DNA of 64,000 bases from Streptomyces sp. CMB-StM0423 (lineage in GTDB: Bacteria > Actinomycetota > Actinomycetes > Streptomycetales > Streptomycetaceae). Numbering within the stretch: position 1 is the stretch's first letter; the number at the start of each line of letters is the position of its first letter. The notes beneath the pieces were generated by a model. It was not told where the DNA came from. It was given only the letters and a program-made list of their open reading frames with translations, and searched no databases. Shown one piece after another: positions 25,063 through 35,169 of this stretch. The stretch covers positions 5,893,001 to 5,957,000 of the forward strand of contig NZ_CP025407.1 in NCBI RefSeq assembly GCF_002847285.1, read 5' to 3'. Both the position numbers and the translations under genes were made by a program.

Positions 25063-25139
25063 ACGCCATCCCGTACGAACCGGGCGTCCGGCCCGTACCG
25101 CCCGAACCCCCGCGCACTGCCCCGGCTACCGTTCCGTCC

Positions 25140-26408
25140 ATGGGGTACACCGACGCCGACCTCGAACGCTGGGCCCCCGAGCCCGACAAGCGCCCGGGAC
25201 GCACCGCCTTCCAGCGCGACCGCGCCCGCGTGCTGCACTCCGCCGCGCTGCGCCGGCTCGCGGGCAAGACCCAGGTCGTCACGCCGGGCGTGAGCGACGA
25301 CCAGGCCGTGACCTTCGCCGACGCCACGCCCCGCACCCGGCTCACGCACTCGCTGGAGTGCGCCCAGGTCGGCCGCGAGCTGGGCGCCGCGCTCGGCTGC
25401 GACCCCGACCTCGTCGAGACCGCGTGCCTGGCGCACGACCTCGGGCACCCGCCGTTCGGCCACAACGGCGAGCAGGTGCTCGACGAGCTGGCCGCGCCCT
25501 GCGGCGGCTTCGAGGGCAACGCGCAGTCGCTGCGGCTGCTCACCCGGCTGGAGCCCAAGCGGTTCACCGACGACGGCAGGCCCGTCGGGCTGAACCTCAC
25601 CCGGGCGGCCCTGGACGCCGCCACCAAATACCCCTGGCAGCGCGGCGGCCACCCGGCGGGCCCGGACGCGGTGAAGTTCGGCGTGTACCCCGACGACGTG
25701 CCGGTCTTCGACTGGCTGCGCGCGGGCGCGCCCGGCGGGCCCGCGGGCCGCACCTGCTTCGAGGCGCAGGTCATGGACTGGTCGGACGACGTGGCGTACT
25801 CCGTGCACGACGTCGAGGACGGCCTGCACGCCGGCCACTTCGACCCCGCGGTGCTGCTCGCCGGGCCGGAGCGGGCCGAGGTCTTCGCCGTCGCCGCCGG
25901 GCGGTACGCCCCGGGGACGGACGCCGCGGAACTGGCCGAGGCGCTCGACCGGCTGCTGGCCCAGGAGTGGTGGCCGCACGGCTACGACGGCACCGCCGCC
26001 GCGCAGGCCCGCCTCAAGGACGCCACCAGCCAGCTCATCGGCCGCTTCTGTCTCGCCGCCGAGGGTGCCACGCGCGCCGCGTACGGCTCGGGGCCGCTGT
26101 CGCGCTACGCCGCCGAGCTGATCGTGCCGCGGGCGGAGCGGCTGGAGTGCGCGGTGCTCAAGGCGGTCGCGGACCGGTTCGTGATGCAGCGCCCCGACCA
26201 GGCGCGGCTGCGGGCGGACCAGCGGGTGGTGCTGGGGGAACTGGCCGGGGCGCTGACGGCGGGGGCGCCGGCGGGGCTCGACCCGCAGTTCCGGGCGCTG
26301 TACGAGGAGGCGGCGGACGACGCGGGGCGGCTGCGGGCGGTGGTGGACCAGATCGCGGCGCTGACGGACGCGGCGGCACGGCGGCTGCACGCCCGGCTGA
26401 CGGGGTAA
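25140..26408 (+). CDS. dgt: Deoxyguanosinetriphosphate triphosphohydrolase-like protein
   Basis: 422 residues, full length. It is an HD-domain phosphohydrolase: RTRLTHSLECAQVG, CLAHDLGHPPFGHNGE (the HD pair) and MDWSDDVAYSVHD provide the metal ligands. It opens with FQRDRARVLHSAALRRLAGKTQV, a family hallmark. It converts dNTPs to nucleosides and tripolyphosphate. A TACCGT hexamer seven bases before the ATG suggests a leaderless transcript. The next gene on the strand starts about 470 bases on. Confidence 0.92.
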   Translation: MGYTDADLERWAPEPDKRPGRTAFQRDRARVLHSAALRRLAGKTQVVTPGVSDDQAVTFADATPRTRLTHSLECAQVGRELGAALGCDPDLVETACLAHDLGHPPFGHNGEQVLDELAAPCGGFEGNAQSLRLLTRLEPKRFTDDGRPVGLNLTRAALDAATKYPWQRGGHPAGPDAVKFGVYPDDVPVFDWLRAGAPGGPAGRTCFEAQVMDWSDDVAYSVHDVEDGLHAGHFDPAVLLAGPERAEVFAVAAGRYAPGTDAAELAEALDRLLAQEWWPHGYDGTAAAQARLKDATSQLIGRFCLAAEGATRAAYGSGPLSRYAAELIVPRAERLECAVLKAVADRFVMQRPDQARLRADQRVVLGELAGALTAGAPAGLDPQFRALYEEAADDAGRLRAVVDQIAALTDAAARRLHARLTG

Positions 26409-26870
26409 GGCGGGGGAGGCGTCCGGAGGGGGTGGCGCAGGCCGTACGGGAACGGCGGCGCACGCCGTACGGACCGGCGGCGGGCACCGAGGCACCCCGT
26501 ACGCAACGGCAGCGCGCCCCCCGCGCCACGACCGCCGCCGGGGTGAACGGCGAGATCCGGCCACCGGCGCGTCGTCGGGCACGGGGGCGGGCGGAGGGCC
26601 CGGAGCGCCCCCGGTCGCGTACCCGGGTCCCGAACCGCCCCCGTACCCGCCCATCACCGCCCCCACCAGCCCGTTCTCCCACCACCCGCCCCTGCACCGC
26701 CGCCGCTCGCGGGCCGTCGCGCGTCCCGCCCGGCCCGTCCGCCACCCCGCCCGTCCGCCCAGCCCTGGCGCGCCTCCCCCTTCCGCCGTCACGCCTCGGT
26801 GCGGGAGGCTCGCGGTGTCGGCAACGCAGCCGAGGACACGGCAAAATGGATGGTCGGGGCCAGGGAGCTA
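26409..26870. other. Intergenic region downstream of dgt, no gene seen
   Basis: About 460 bases, extremely GC-rich and dominated by C-runs on the + strand. Frames on both strands are open but give Pro/Arg/Gly-rich strings without domain signal, start context or normal codon pattern. No clear terminator or promoter was identified beyond short GTACGG repeats. Confidence 0.45.
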
Positions 26871-26881
26871 GGAGGCGTGAA

Positions 26882-28147
26882 GTGGTCGACGCACATCAGA
26901 CGTTCGTCATCGTCGGTGGAGGACTGGCCGGTGCGAAAGCAGCAGAGACGCTGCGATCGGAAGGGTTCACCGGCCGGGTCATCCTCATCGGCGACGAGCG
27001 CGACCACCCGTACGAGCGACCGCCGCTGTCCAAGGGCTACCTCCTCGGCAAGGAAGAGCGCGACAGCGTCTTCGCCCAGCCGTCCGGCTGGTACGCGGAG
27101 GCGGAGGTCGAGCTGCACCTCGGGCAGACCGTCACCGCGCTCGACCGCGCCGCGAAGACCGTGACCCTCGGCGACGGCACCCGGGTGCACTACGACAAGC
27201 TCCTCCTGGCCACCGGCGCCGAGCCGCGCCGCCTCGACATCCCCGGCACCGACCTCGCCGGCGTCCACCACCTGCGCCGCCTCGCCCACGCCGAGCTGCT
27301 GCGCGGCGTCCTCGCCGCCCTCGGCCGGGACAACGGCCAGCTCGTCATCGCGGGCGCCGGCTGGATCGGCATGGAGGTCGCCGCGGCGGCGCGCACCTAC
27401 GGGGCGGAGGTCACGGTCGTCGAGCCGGCGCCCACGCCGCTGCACGGGGTGCTCGGTCCGGAGATCGGCCAGGTCTTCGCCGACCTGCACGGCGAGCACG
27501 GCGTGAAGTTCCACTTCGGCGCCCGGCTCACCGCGATCACGGGCAAGGACGGCATGGTGCTGGCCGCGCTCACCGACGACGGCGAGGAGCACCCGGCGCA
27601 CGACGTGCTGGCCGCCATCGGCGCCGCCCCGCGCACCGCGCTCGCCGAGGCCGCCGGGCTCGACGTGGTGCCGCCCGCGGAGGGCGGCGGCATCGCCACC
27701 GACGCCTCGCTGCGCACCTCCGACCCGGACGTCTACGCCACCGGCGACGTCGCCGCGTTCCTGCACCCCGCCGCAGGCGGCGGCCGGCTGCGGGTGGAGC
27801 ACTGGGCGAACGCGCTCAACGGCGGCCCGGCCGCGGCCCGCGCCATGCTCGGGCAGGACGTGACGTACGACCGGGTGCCCTACTTCTTCTCCGACCAGTA
27901 CGACATGGGCCTGGAGTACTCGGGGCACGCGCCGCCCGGCTCCTACGACCAGGTGGTGTGCCGCGGGGACATGGGGCGGCGGGAGTTCGTGGCCTTCTGG
28001 CTCAAGGAGGGCCGGGTGCTCGCGGGCATGAACATGAACGTGTGGGACGTCACCGAGGGCATCCAGAACCTGATCCGCTCCGGCGCGAAGGTCGACGCGG
28101 AGCGCCTGGGCGACCCCGCGGTGCCGCTGGCGGACCTGATCGCGTAG
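26882..28147 (+). CDS. FAD-dependent ferredoxin/rubredoxin reductase-like oxidoreductase
   Basis: 421 residues; GTG start six bases after GGAGG (26871-26875). Glutathione-reductase fold with VIVGGGLAGAKAAETL (FAD), PYERPPLSKGYLLG, LATGAEPR, the NAD site VIAGAGWIGMEVAAAA and YATGDVAAF, followed by a C-terminal reductase domain (VPYFFSDQYDMGLEYSG). It matches NAD(P)H-dependent reductases that feed ferredoxins of oxygenases or P450s. No ferredoxin or oxygenase gene is adjacent. I recall a homologue between dgt and dnaG in S. coelicolor, so this probably marks the left edge of the accessory island. Confidence 0.88.
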   Translation: MVDAHQTFVIVGGGLAGAKAAETLRSEGFTGRVILIGDERDHPYERPPLSKGYLLGKEERDSVFAQPSGWYAEAEVELHLGQTVTALDRAAKTVTLGDGTRVHYDKLLLATGAEPRRLDIPGTDLAGVHHLRRLAHAELLRGVLAALGRDNGQLVIAGAGWIGMEVAAAARTYGAEVTVVEPAPTPLHGVLGPEIGQVFADLHGEHGVKFHFGARLTAITGKDGMVLAALTDDGEEHPAHDVLAAIGAAPRTALAEAAGLDVVPPAEGGGIATDASLRTSDPDVYATGDVAAFLHPAAGGGRLRVEHWANALNGGPAAARAMLGQDVTYDRVPYFFSDQYDMGLEYSGHAPPGSYDQVVCRGDMGRREFVAFWLKEGRVLAGMNMNVWDVTEGIQNLIRSGAKVDAERLGDPAVPLADLIA

Positions 28148-28165
28148 CGGGCAGGACCGAGCCGC

Positions 28166-28207
28166 CGCGGGCCCGCGGGCCGTCCACGTGACGGTCGCGG
28201 GCCCGCG
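28166..28207 (+). terminator. Terminator after the ferredoxin reductase-like gene
   Basis: Inverted repeat of about 18 bp with one mismatch and one bulge (28166-28184 with 28190-28207) around a 5-nt loop, shortly after the stop codon. Confidence 0.65.
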
Positions 28208-28283
28208 ACGCGGGAGGGTCCCGCCGTACGGGCAGCGCCCCCCGCCCGGCGGGAGTCCCGCGGGCCCGGCCTATCCTCGGCGC

Positions 28284-28736
28284 ATGGCCATCCGCACCGC
28301 CCGGGTCGACGTCGCCGAGATCTTCGCACTGCGCCACTCCGTGCTGCTGCCCGGACGCCCGCCCGCCGAGGCGGAGTTCGCGGAGGACACCGCGCCGGGC
28401 GCCTTCCACCTCGCCGCGTACGACGAGCAGGGCGCGCTCGCGGCCTGCGTCTCCTTCTGCCCCGAACTCCTCCCCGGCGACGGCACCCCCGCCTACCGCT
28501 TCCGCGGCATGGCCAGCGCGCCCGAAGCCCGCGGGCGGGGCTACGGCGTCGCGGTCCTCGCCGCGGGCCTCACCGAGTCGGCGGCCCGCGACGCGCACCT
28601 GGTCTGGTGCAACGCCCGTACCTCGGCGGCCGGTTTCTACCTCAAGCACGGCTTCGAGGTGCGCGGCGCCGAGTTCGGCATCGCGGGCGTGGGCCCGCAC
28701 GTCGTGATGACCAGGAAGCTCACCTCCGGCGGCTGA
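28284..28736 (+). CDS. GNAT family N-acetyltransferase
   Basis: 150 residues. It keeps the GNAT core, with an acetyl-CoA pyrophosphate loop (RGMASAPEARGRGYGVAVL, the Q/RxxGxG/A-type motif at RGRGYG) and the late beta-strand/helix (CNARTSAAGFYLKHGFEVRG) found in small-molecule and amino-group acetylases. The start ATG is six bases after TATCCT, consistent with a leaderless mRNA, and there is no Shine-Dalgarno sequence. The substrate is not predictable. Confidence 0.88.
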   Translation: MAIRTARVDVAEIFALRHSVLLPGRPPAEAEFAEDTAPGAFHLAAYDEQGALAACVSFCPELLPGDGTPAYRFRGMASAPEARGRGYGVAVLAAGLTESAARDAHLVWCNARTSAAGFYLKHGFEVRGAEFGIAGVGPHVVMTRKLTSGG

Positions 28737-28764
28737 CCGGACGGGGCGCACTACTACCGGCGGG

Positions 28765-28780
28765 TACTCCCGCGGGAGTA
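28765..28780. promoter_or_regulatory. Perfect 16-bp palindrome upstream of the histidine kinase
   Basis: TACTCCCGCGGGAGTA reads the same on both strands and sits about 400 bases before the histidine kinase start, just after the GNAT stop. Related CTACTACC and CAGTAGCG fragments flank it. Likely a dimeric regulator site; the binder is unknown. Confidence 0.45.
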
Positions 28781-29163
28781 GCGGCCTGCCCGGGTCGCCC
28801 GGGGCAGTAGCGCCGGTCTCGGTCGCGGGAGCGAGGACACCCGCCCGGGCTGCCGGGACGCTGGATACGTACAGCATGGGAACAGCAGTCGTCCCGAACG
28901 GGTGGGGGAGGTGTCCGGGCAGCGGCGGCTTGTCCGCCTCCCGTGCGGGCCCGCTCCCCCCGGCCGGGTCCGCGCCGGGCGGCGTCCGGCGGCCGGCGCG
29001 GTGCTCAACCCACCAGCCTGCGGGCTCCGGTCCCCCCGGCCGGAACCCGCGGTCCCCGCCCCGCCGGGCGGCACCCCCCAGGGGCTGCCCGGCGGGGCTT
29101 CCACCGTCGCCCGGGCCCTCCCCGCGACGACACGACCGGGCCGTCCGGGTGAGGAAGAACCGC

Positions 29164-30384
<1,221 letters not shown>

Positions 30385-30579
30385 GCCGGCGGCGGCGGCC
30401 GCAGCCCCGCCGCCTTCGGGCGGCCGTACGCGGCCGGGGGCCGCCCGCCGCGCGGGCACCCGCGCCCGCCTGCGGGCGCACCTGCGCGGATACGCGTGAC
30501 CGGGCCTGCTCTTCCACCGATCCTTCAGCGGTTCTGGATGTGCGCAGCGCACGCTGGTCACGCGATTCGGGGAGATGAG

Positions 30580-30657
30580 ATGCACCGGGAAGAGGCGACG
30601 TTGTTGGTGCTCTCGGGGGACCACCTGATCGACGCTGCCAAGGGGGCAATCTGGTGA
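30580..30657 (+). CDS. 25-residue leader ORF translationally coupled to the LuxR-family regulator
   Basis: ATG at 30580 with GGGGAG five bases upstream (30569-30574). It encodes 25 residues starting MHREEATLLVLSG and ending AKGAIW. Its stop codon overlaps the GTG start of the regulator (GTGA, 30654-30657). It could be a regulatory leader peptide or a small functional peptide; no family was recognised. Confidence 0.5.
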   Translation: MHREEATLLVLSGDHLIDAAKGAIW

Positions 30658-32909
30658 GCATTCTCGTGGAACTGACCCGCTCTACGGCGCCCGGGGAATG
30701 GGACGCCGACCTCGCTCCCGACGGGCCTCCGGGGCTCCACGACACCCTGATCGGCAGGGAGCAGGAGATCGCCGAGGTCCGGGCCCGGCTGGCGGCCCCC
30801 GGCTGCCGGCTGCTGACGGTCACCGGCCTGGCGGGCGTGGGCAAGAGCGCTCTCGTACGCGCCGCGCTCGCGGACCGCACCGGCACGGACCCCGGCGCCG
30901 CGGTGAGCGTGGACCTGGCCGCCGCCGCCGACGCGGACGGCGTCTGGACGCGGGTCGCGGCGGCACTGAGCCGGCCGCCGGACGGCGACGCCCGGGAGGC
31001 GGCCTGGACGGCGCTCGCCGGCCGCGCCGCCGACCGCGAGCTGCTGCTCGTCCTCGACAACGGGGACCTGGCCGCCCGCGCCGTCGCCGGGGACATCGCC
31101 GTGCTGCTGCGGCGCATCCCCAGGCTGTGCGTGGTGTTCACCAGCCGGGTCGCGCTCGACATCCACGCCGAGCGGATCTTCCCGCTCGGCCCGCTGGCCA
31201 CCGGCGCCGCCGGTACGGCGGCACCGTCCGCGGCGTCCGACGCGGCGCGGCTGTTCGTCGCCCGGCTCCAGCCGCACTACCGCTGGGCCGTCACCTCCGC
31301 CGCGGACCGCGACGGCATCGCGGAGATCTGCGCCCTCCTGGAGGGCGTGCCGCTGGCGGTGGAAGAGGCCGCCCGCGCGGTCGGCGCCCTCAGCCCGCGC
31401 CGGATGCTCCAGCGCATACGCGACGGCGAACAGCTCTACAGCAGGCGGCTGGTGGACGTACCGTCCCGGCACGGCTCCATGAACGCCGCGCTCTCCTGGG
31501 GCGACGCGGCGCTCACCGCAGGCGAGCTGCAACTGCTGCGCCGCCTCTCGGTCTGCGAGGCCGCCTTCGACCTGGCCGTGGCCCAGCAGGTCGCGGGCCT
31601 CAACTGGGCGCAGACCGTGCAGGGCCTGGACGCGCTGGTCCGCAAGAGCCTGCTGCACAGCGTCAAACGCGAGGGTGCGGAGCCCGAGTTCCGGATGTTC
31701 CGCGCCACCCGCCGGCACTACCGCACGCGGCTGGCCGCGGACCCCGCGGACCTGGCGGCCACCCGGGCGCGGCACGCCGCGCACACGCTGGAGTTCGCCC
31801 TCCAGGCCCGGCAGGGGCTGCGGCTGCCGAAGGAGCGCGCCTACTGGCTGGAGCTGGTGGCCGAGCGCACGCCCGACCTGTTCGCGATCGCCCGGCTGAA
31901 CCAGGAGGCCGGCGACCACGCCGCGGCCGCCCGGCTGCTGCTGGCGCTGGAGGAGGCGTGGACCGTACACGATCTCCTCGGGACGGCCGGCGCGCTGCTC
32001 GACGGCTCCCTGGCGGCGCTCACCGGCGCCGAGGGCGCCCAGGCCGCGGAGGCCGCCGCCCGCTGGGCCCTGACGGAAGGCGACTGGGCGCGCGCCGAGG
32101 TGTACGTGGAACGCCTCGGCCGCTCCCTCGACGCCGCCGCACGCGCCGCGGCGCTCCGCGCCGAGCTGCTGCTCGGCCGCGGCGACGCCGTGGGCGCCCT
32201 CCAGCAGGCGGAGTTCGCGCTCGCCGGCAAGCGCGCCCCGGGCGGCACGGTCGCGGCCGCCCGCGTGCTGCGTACGCTCGCCGCCGCGCGCGCCGCGATC
32301 GGCAGGCGGCAGCCGGAGGAGCCGCTGGTGAAGGCGGCGCGCGGGCTGCTGGAGCTGGGCGAGCCGCGGCAGGCGGCGCTGACGCTGGCCGCGCTGGCCG
32401 TGGCGCAGCGCGGCCACGCCCGGGCCAGGGCCGGCGCCGGCGAAGCGGTGGAACTGCTGCTGGCGCACGCCGCGCCGGTACGGGACGTGCGCGCCGTGCT
32501 GGTCGCGGCCGCCGGGACGGTGCCGGCCGGCGGGGAGGCGTACCGGCGGCTGGGTGCGCTCGCCGACCGGATCCCGCAGCGGGGTGAGGACGTGCCGCCG
32601 GAGCCCGCGGCCCCCGACGGCCGCAGGGGGGTGCTCCTCGCCGCGCGCGCCGCGCTGGCCGAGGCGGCGCGCGAGGAGGCGGAGGCCGCGCCCGCCGGCG
32701 GCCTTGAGCGGCTGACGCACCGTCAGCTCCAGGTGGCAGAGCTGGTGGCCGAGGGGATGACGAACCGGCAGATCGCCCGCGCCCTGGAGCTGTCCGAGTG
32801 GACGGTGGTCAACCACCTGCGGCAGGTCATGCAACGGCTCGACTGCCCGTCCCGGGTGCATGTGGCCCGCATCGTGCAGGGCCGCGCCACTGCCCGGCTC
32901 TCGGGCTGA
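30654..32909 (+). CDS. Large LuxR-family transcriptional regulator with AAA/NB-ARC-like ATPase domain
   Basis: 751 residues; GTG start, with AAGGGGG upstream inside the overlapping leader ORF. Residues 33-300 form a P-loop ATPase (GREQE, Walker A GLAGVGKSALV, Walker B LLLVLDN, then FTSRVALD). The middle is an alpha-helical TPR-like array of Ala/Leu-rich repeats. The last 65 residues are a LuxR-type helix-turn-helix (LTHRQLQVAELVAEGMTNRQIA, then VNHLRQVMQRL). The layout fits LAL/AfsR-like regulators, often found with secondary metabolism genes, so it may control the adjacent pathway. Convergent with the FAD gene across two tandem hairpins. Confidence 0.88.
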   Translation: MSILVELTRSTAPGEWDADLAPDGPPGLHDTLIGREQEIAEVRARLAAPGCRLLTVTGLAGVGKSALVRAALADRTGTDPGAAVSVDLAAAADADGVWTRVAAALSRPPDGDAREAAWTALAGRAADRELLLVLDNGDLAARAVAGDIAVLLRRIPRLCVVFTSRVALDIHAERIFPLGPLATGAAGTAAPSAASDAARLFVARLQPHYRWAVTSAADRDGIAEICALLEGVPLAVEEAARAVGALSPRRMLQRIRDGEQLYSRRLVDVPSRHGSMNAALSWGDAALTAGELQLLRRLSVCEAAFDLAVAQQVAGLNWAQTVQGLDALVRKSLLHSVKREGAEPEFRMFRATRRHYRTRLAADPADLAATRARHAAHTLEFALQARQGLRLPKERAYWLELVAERTPDLFAIARLNQEAGDHAAAARLLLALEEAWTVHDLLGTAGALLDGSLAALTGAEGAQAAEAAARWALTEGDWARAEVYVERLGRSLDAAARAAALRAELLLGRGDAVGALQQAEFALAGKRAPGGTVAAARVLRTLAAARAAIGRRQPEEPLVKAARGLLELGEPRQAALTLAALAVAQRGHARARAGAGEAVELLLAHAAPVRDVRAVLVAAAGTVPAGGEAYRRLGALADRIPQRGEDVPPEPAAPDGRRGVLLAARAALAEAAREEAEAAPAGGLERLTHRQLQVAELVAEGMTNRQIARALELSEWTVVNHLRQVMQRLDCPSRVHVARIVQGRATARLSG

Positions 32910-33003
32910 ATCCCCGCACCGCGCCCCCGTCCGCAAGCGGCGAACCCGTCAGGACAGCCCGACGCCCCTTCCCGCCGGCCGGGCAGGGGGAGTTCGGACG
33001 AGC

Positions 33004-33089
33004 ACCGGCCCCCGCGCGACGGCGCGGGGGCCGGTGGTCTCCGTCCGGGTACCGGGCACCCCCGTGCGGTGGTGGTGCCCGGTACCCGG
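33004..33089. terminator. Two tandem strong hairpins between convergent genes
   Basis: First hairpin: 14-bp perfect arms 33004-33017 and 33022-33035 with a 4-nt loop. Second: 16-bp perfect arms 33045-33060 and 33074-33089 with a 13-nt loop. The pair fills the gap between the LuxR gene and the FAD protein gene and probably stops transcription both ways. Confidence 0.7.
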
Positions 33090-33090
33090 C

Positions 33091-34875
33091 TCAGCCCCGC
33101 CGCGCTTCCTCCGCACGGCGGTCCCTGAGGTCGTCGCGCCCGCGGGGCGGCGGTCCCGCCGGGGCCAGGACGGCACGGGCGATGGCGTCGGTGTCGGTGA
33201 GCGTCGCCGAGCCGACCGAGGGACGGATCGCGGCCGCGGTGACGCCGTCCGCGGACTCCGTGGGCACGCCCAGGGCGAACCGCTGCGGGTGCGGCACCCC
33301 GTCGCCGTCCACGACGTGGAACGGCCGCCCGGTGACGGCGAGTCCGCCCGCGACGTAGCCGGTCCTGCCGGGGCCCAGCCCGTACGGGCGGCACTGCCCG
33401 CTGTCGAGCAGGTGGCGCAGCAGCGGGTCGGCGGTGCGGCGCAGGTCGACGCCGGGCAGCCGGCCCTCGACGAGCACCCGGGCGGTCTCGCGCGAGCCGC
33501 TGACCGACGGCGACTCGCAGGCGAACTTGCCCGCCTCCCGGTCCGCCGCCACCTGCATCCCGGGGCCCACGATCCGGGCCACCCCCGCGCGGACGAGCGC
33601 GATCAGCTCCTCGGTCCGCCGCGCCGCCGGGCCGCCGGAGAGGTAGGTGCCGAGCGGCGCGAACCAGCCGTCGAGGTCGCGGCGGCGCGACTCGCCGCCC
33701 AGGCCCGCGTGGTCGACCGCGAGACGGACCTCGTCGCGCAGGTCGTGCAGCACGTCGAGGGCGGCCTCGACCGGCCCGCCCGCGGCGTCCGCCCGGGTCC
33801 CGGCGCCCCGGCGGACGCCGCTGAGCACCGGTGCCCGCTCCGGCCGGTCGCGCCCGGGGAGCAGCGCGGTGTAGTACGCGGACTCCATCTCCCGCGCGAT
33901 GAGCGGCCACAGGGACTCGCGGAAGTCGAGCGGTCCGTCGCGCTGCGCGCGCAGCCGGGCGGTCAGCTCCTCGGTGAACACCCGCGGCACCTGCCGCCCG
34001 CCGCCGTTGCGGTGCCCGCCGCCCGTCCCGTACGGGACCGCGCGGCGGGCGCCGCACAGGATCCGCGGCTCGCGGCCCGACGGCCGGTAGGTGACCCGGC
34101 CGTCCCGGTCGCGGTCGAACCGGCCGCCGCGCCCGGTGGTCAGCAGCGTCAGATAGTCGAAGAAGTTCAGCCCGAGGCCGCGCAGGACGACCGGCTCGCC
34201 GGGGGCGACCGCGCTCAGGTCGGCGTCCGCGGGGTGCGCGGGGGCGACGTAGACCAGGCCGAACTCGGCGGCGAAGGCGGCGTGTCCGCGCTCCTGCGCG
34301 GTCGGCAGCACCGGCACCCGGCCCTGCGCGAGCACCACGGCGTCGAGGCCGGTCAGCCGCCGGCCGCCGGCGAGCAGGATCTCCTGGGTGCCGCCGGGAC
34401 CGTCGTCCAGCGCCACCGCGTCCTCCGCGTGCACCCGCAGCGCCAGGGACTCCGCGCTCGCCACGGCGACCTGACGGAACACCCAGCGGAAGTAGCTGCC
34501 CGCGAGCGCCCGGGTCGGGTACGAGTCCGGGCCGAGCCGGCGCGCCTCGGCGGCGTCCGCGCCGCCGGCTCCGGAACGGGCCAGCGCCCGCGCCCACTCG
34601 TACAGGCCGGGCCCGCGGCGCTGCGGTGCGCCCGCTGGCGTCACGCCCTCGCCGGCGAACGCCGTCACCCGGCCCGCCACCGTGTCCAGCAGCAGCGAGC
34701 GGTCCTGCCCGGTGCGCCACTCCCGGCCCGCACCCGGCGGCCGCGGGTCGATGAGATGGACGGTCACCGCGCGCCCTGCGGCGAGCCGCCGGGCGTGCGC
34801 GGCGAGCCGCTCGACCACGGAAAGGCCGCGCGGCCCGGCGCCGACGACTCCCACCACGAGTGACTTCTCGCTCAT
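33091..34875 (-). CDS. FAD/NAD(P)-binding protein (FAD_NAD_binding_9-like)
   Basis: 594 residues; ATG eight bases after GGAGA. It opens with a dinucleotide fold of the type VVGVVGAGPRGLSVVERLAA, followed by HLIDPRPPGAGREW, and contains YLTLLTTGRGGRFD and the internal AVVLAQGRVPVLPT segment. It resembles actinobacterial FAD/NAD(P)-binding proteins annotated as hypothetical or adenylate cyclase-like; relatives occur in secondary metabolite clusters. The reaction is unknown: oxidation, or N- or C-hydroxylation, would be guesses. Its promoter region (35006-35024) shares a motif with the methyltransferase and aminotransferase promoters, linking it to the pathway. Confidence 0.75.
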   Translation of the reverse strand: MSEKSLVVGVVGAGPRGLSVVERLAAHARRLAAGRAVTVHLIDPRPPGAGREWRTGQDRSLLLDTVAGRVTAFAGEGVTPAGAPQRRGPGLYEWARALARSGAGGADAAEARRLGPDSYPTRALAGSYFRWVFRQVAVASAESLALRVHAEDAVALDDGPGGTQEILLAGGRRLTGLDAVVLAQGRVPVLPTAQERGHAAFAAEFGLVYVAPAHPADADLSAVAPGEPVVLRGLGLNFFDYLTLLTTGRGGRFDRDRDGRVTYRPSGREPRILCGARRAVPYGTGGGHRNGGGRQVPRVFTEELTARLRAQRDGPLDFRESLWPLIAREMESAYYTALLPGRDRPERAPVLSGVRRGAGTRADAAGGPVEAALDVLHDLRDEVRLAVDHAGLGGESRRRDLDGWFAPLGTYLSGGPAARRTEELIALVRAGVARIVGPGMQVAADREAGKFACESPSVSGSRETARVLVEGRLPGVDLRRTADPLLRHLLDSGQCRPYGLGPGRTGYVAGGLAVTGRPFHVVDGDGVPHPQRFALGVPTESADGVTAAAIRPSVGSATLTDTDAIARAVLAPAGPPPRGRDDLRDRRAEEARRG

Positions 34876-35005
34876 CAAAGGATCTCCCTCTCCGGGGAGT
34901 TCACCCCCGGTGCGCGGGGTCGGAGCGTCGCTGGTCGGGCCCCAGCCATCCTGAACGCGCGGGCGGGCCCGGGACAGCGGCTGATTCTTGCTAGCCCGCG
35001 GGGCC

Positions 35006-35024
35006 GAATGCCGGGGCCATTGCC
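35006..35024 (-). promoter_or_regulatory. Shared cluster motif, copy 1 (upstream of the FAD gene)
   Basis: On the - strand this reads GGCAATGGCCCCGGCATTC. It aligns with the copies at 37322-37349 and 48002-48021 through TGGCC, a C-rich step and a GG(C)AAT/CATTC core. Found by eye; the spacing differs slightly. Confidence 0.4.
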
Positions 35025-35169
35025 ATGTCGCCGGAAGGGCCGCGGTCGTACGCTGCCCGGCACCCGGAAGCCGGCACGTGCGCGGTGCCACACGGAAATC
35101 ACCGGCCACTCCCCGGCCACTCCCGTACGAATTCCGCCGCCGGCCGCCTCCGGCGGAAAGAGCGCGCGG

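Noticed and set aside
26158..26844. Pro/Arg-rich - strand ORF downstream of dgt
   Set aside because: Runs into the antisense of dgt, has no domain, and looks like a GC-bias artefact.
28741..28830. Possible CRISPR-like or tandem repeat array around the CTACTACC/CAGTAGCG fragments
   Set aside because: Only one perfect palindrome with irregular partial copies; no regular repeat-spacer spacing. No CRISPR array was seen anywhere in the window.
28876..29163. N-terminal extension of the histidine kinase from ATG 28876
   Set aside because: The added 96 residues are Pro/Arg/Gly-rich with no domain, and ATG 29164 has a good ribosome-binding site and leads straight into the membrane domain.
30575..30628. 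Alternative 17-codon Cys-rich ORF (ATG 30575) overlapping the 25-codon leader ORF
   Set aside because: Its ATG directly abuts the only ribosome-binding site, leaving no spacer, and it ends before the regulator start, so it offers no coupling.
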